Shown here one piece after another: positions 55,391-64,000 of a DNA stretch of 64,000 nucleotides. The stretch's first letter is position 1, and each line of letters opens with the position of its first letter. A model generated the notes under the pieces. The model worked only from the letters and a program-made list of their open reading frames with translations, ran no database searches and was not told the DNA's origin. The stretch comes from Anoplopoma fimbria. Lineage: Eukaryota; Chordata; Actinopteri; Perciformes; Anoplopomatidae. Both the position numbers and the translations under genes were made by a program. The stretch spans positions 6,811,787-6,875,786 of the forward strand of contig NC_072470.1 of NCBI RefSeq assembly GCF_027596085.1. Reading direction: 5' to 3'.

Positions 55391-56400
55391 GTTGTTGAAA
55401 AAAAGTTTTAAAAAACTAGGCAAGTATACATTTATTGAAACACTATACTATACTATGACATTTAATGACTTGTTTGCGGTATATTATTCTATGACTTTTT
55501 AATGACATTTTTATGGCATGACATTTTGTGAGGATTTTTTATTATATTACTTTTTCTGATTAATTCTTGACATTCTTAAGGCATACTTTACTCGTGGTCT
55601 TCAGTTTTGGACAGGAAATCTTCACTGTAGCTCTGCACTCATCTGGGGAGGAAAGAGGACGAAGGATGACATAAGAATCTGTATTACATTCACATAAAAA
55701 AACTTTCACAAAGTTGTAATGACGGAGTGCCTATTGAAGGAACCTGCATATGATTGAAAAATACTATACTTTGACTTTTTATGACCTACTATACTTTGAT
55801 ATTTTTTAAGGGCATACAAGACTATTATTCATTTTAGGACATACTATACTATGACATTTTATGAGTTCCTATTCTGACTTTTTAAAAATACTATACTATG
55901 GCTTTTTACAACGTAGTACACTATGACTTTTGACATACTATTATGTCTTTTTTTTTTTCAAACTATACTATACTTTTTTTTACATACTTTTCAGGACATA
56001 CTATACTATGACTTTTTAGGACACATTGTACTTTGACTTTTCTGACATACTTTTGAAGTTTTAGGATATACTATACTATTTCTTTTTTGACACACAATAC
56101 TTTGACTATTTGGACATACTATACTATGATTTTTATGACAATTTTTTATGGCTAATATACTCTTGACAAGACTTTTTAATTATTTTTTTGCAATACAATA
56201 CTTTGACTTTTTTAACACACTATACTATACTATAGATTTGTTTTTATGGCATATTATATTAAAACTTTAAAGATTTTTAATGATGTGTGACATATTATAC
56301 TATGACTTATTACTTTTTAGAGCACTAATATACTACAACAGTTTTTGTGACATAATATCATAATCTTTTGTTTTAACATACCTCATCATCAAACTGTTTT
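55391..56400. repeat. Decayed satellite with mini-gene exon d relic
   Basis: Scattered ATACTATACTATGACTTTTT remnants, orientation switched again relative to array A'. A short stretch at 55,621-55,705 is not satellite (listed separately). Confidence 0.75.
55621..55705 (-). pseudogene. Relic of mini-gene exon d acceptor region
   Basis: CTCTGCACTCATCTGGGGAG and following AAAGAGGACGAAGGATGACA resemble 44,721-44,790 of the right arm (CTCTGCCCTCATCTGAGGAG then AAAG...GGACAACAT) with moderate divergence. It implies a fourth, older copy. Confidence 0.6.
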
Positions 56401-56429
56401 TGTATGATATTCTATAATACACGGTGATA

Positions 56430-56667
56430 TTTGGAAGTGGGCCATTCTGTATAAGAAGTACCTTCACTTTTAGTACTTTAAGTACATTTTGGTGCTCATA
56501 GTGATGTAATTTAACTTTACTTAATATTTGAATGCAAGAGTTTTACCTCACTATTTCTACACTGTGGTATTACTATTTTTCCACCAAAAAAAGTGTTAAG
56601 TAAAAGTACGTCAAAATTATATCTAAGTACAGTACTTGAGCAAATGTACTTTATTTTCCAACACTGA
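56430..56667. repeat. Teleost dispersed repeat (AAGTACTTGAGCAAATGTACTT family)
   Basis: Dense in AGTACTTTAAGTACATTT, AGTAAAAGTACGT and CAGTACTTGAGCAAATGTAC, ending TTTTCCAACACTG. This pattern is a common short fish transposon-derived repeat; exact family not assigned. Confidence 0.6.
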
Positions 56668-56699
56668 TATTGTGATCACATAATAACGGCCGGCAGGTT

Positions 56700-56915
56700 T
56701 TTGAATAGAAAAACATTTTTATTACATATACACCATTCAAATAAAACTCTGAACAACCCATTCCCACACTGTCTAAAAACAGACACTCCAGTTTGATTAA
56801 CATTGATAATCAGTGGCACAAAAATATAAAGACAGAAAAAAGTAAGGCAAGTTCTTTACAAAAAAGTGTGATCCCTAGATAAATATGACAAATTAAAAAA
56901 GGCACAAGGTATATA

Positions 56916-56981
<66 letters not shown>

Positions 56982-57723
56982 TTATATATATATATATAAA
57001 GACCATGCAGGCACATTAGGGTGGAATGGGGTTGGTCTCAATAGAATTGGCTCGAGTGGCTTCCTGTTCTCCTGGACTGGCTTTGTCTGGTTTCATACAT
57101 GAATGTATTATATAATTCATCCATGGTTTCATGTTGTCACTAAAATCATAAGGGTCTTCTCTAACATGGGGTCCCAGGGGCCACAAAACATTGGCAGATG
57201 CTGAGGTAAATGTTTGAGTAGTATTTATGTTTGAGTAGATTGAAATCAATTATTTCTCTATTGCTTAAAGCATAATTCCCTTGTGATGATTCAATATTTT
57301 AAAGCAAATAAATCCCCTTAAGTTAAATGGTGAGTCTTTGGTAAACGAAAACAAAGGTAGTCAAAACAATTGGCCTGCAGAGGGAAGAAACAAAGTCTGT
57401 AGAAAGCTCCTCAAGTCACTGGATCCCTCGGAAAATATCGATTGAAATTTCAACATCTGACCACCAGGGGGGAGCAGAACACCGTGAAAATGTACTTGAT
57501 CCCAAAAGAGCAGAAAACATCAGTGACTGAGAGAGAGAAAGAAGAAGCCTTGTACGTTTTCTGTCCGTCCAAAAAGGAGTGAGAAAGGGAGAAGATTGAA
57601 ATGAGCATGTGTTGGAAGATCAAGAGCTCATTCCGGAATCCAGCGAGAAGAAATAAATCAGAGAATCCAATGTTTGGCACCTTGTCACGAGGCTGATGTG
57701 TTCTCGAAGGAAAGGCTGGCTTC
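56700..57723 (-). other. jam2: jam2 3' UTR
   Basis: Runs from the stop codon to an AATAAA on the minus strand at 56723-56718. Contains a (CA)n/(TA)n microsatellite at 56,921-56,998. The end is inferred. Confidence 0.65.
56718..56723 (-). terminator. jam2: jam2 poly(A) signal AATAAA
   Basis: Canonical hexamer on the minus strand, about 1 kb after the stop codon. Confidence 0.6.
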
Positions 57724-63870
<6,147 letters not shown>

Positions 63871-64000
63871 CTGGTAGTGGGGGAGAAGAGGAGTGGGAGA
63901 TTAAAAAAAGAGGGGTCAGAGCATTTCAGAACGCAATATCACTTGTCATCCATTAGGGGGCAAGGTGAATTGGGTAAAGTGCTTCACATTGCTCGCATAC
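63871..64000 (-). other. jam2: jam2 upstream intron, cut by window edge
   Basis: Polypyrimidine/purine sequence without a recognisable exon; the signal-peptide exon must lie further right. Confidence 0.7.

Overview
This window is nuclear DNA from a bony fish, most likely a percomorph teleost. The evidence is intron-split vertebrate genes with teleost-like protein variants, a Tx1-type L1 retrotransposon, abundant (CA)n microsatellites and familiar fish dispersed repeats. The gene order app, atp5pf, jam2 matches the human chromosome 21 block JAM2-ATP5J-GABPA-APP, but gabpa is missing from its expected place between atp5pf and app.

Region by region. Positions 1-11,935 hold the 3' half of app on the plus strand: ten coding exons equivalent to human exons 9-18, then a 2.4-kb 3' UTR. 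Positions 12,790-15,165 hold the complete small gene atp5pf (ATP synthase coupling factor 6) with a housekeeping-type promoter. Positions 56,700-63,870 hold the 3' part of jam2 (junctional adhesion molecule 2) on the minus strand: ten exons, including a 13-bp microexon and a 72-bp phase-symmetric cytoplasmic exon.

Between atp5pf and jam2 lies the remarkable part, about 40 kb (16,679-56,400) organised as a giant imperfect palindrome. At its centre are two near-identical 3.35-kb inverted arms (39,010-42,363 and 42,675-46,041) around a 311-bp spacer. Each arm carries a row of about ten tRNA-like units on the strand pointing outwards. The best units have A- and B-box-like promoters, a 73-nt tRNA-sized body and a TTTT tract 5-6 nt past the end. 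Further out, each arm has a four-exon spliced mini-gene read inwards, with canonical splice sites, a perfect CRE, a CTCF-like motif and a poly(A) signal. Outside the arms are long mirror-image arrays of an AT-rich minisatellite (monomer core CATAGTATAGTATG, higher-order unit 190 bp): 16 kb on the left and 7.4 kb on the right. Still further out are a shoulder of single-copy DNA and a second, inverted block of the same satellite on each side. The right side also has a third, internally deleted copy of the mini-gene and a relic of a fourth.

A full-length but inactivated Tx1-type L1 (17,787-23,034) sits inside the left satellite, flanked by a 15-bp target-site duplication. It has no counterpart on the right, so it arrived after the palindrome formed. 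The central tRNA-like/mini-gene palindrome is my candidate for an undescribed system. Whether it is transcribed cannot be told from sequence alone. All intron/exon calls rest on reading splice sites, reading frame and known protein families by eye; no alignment was run.
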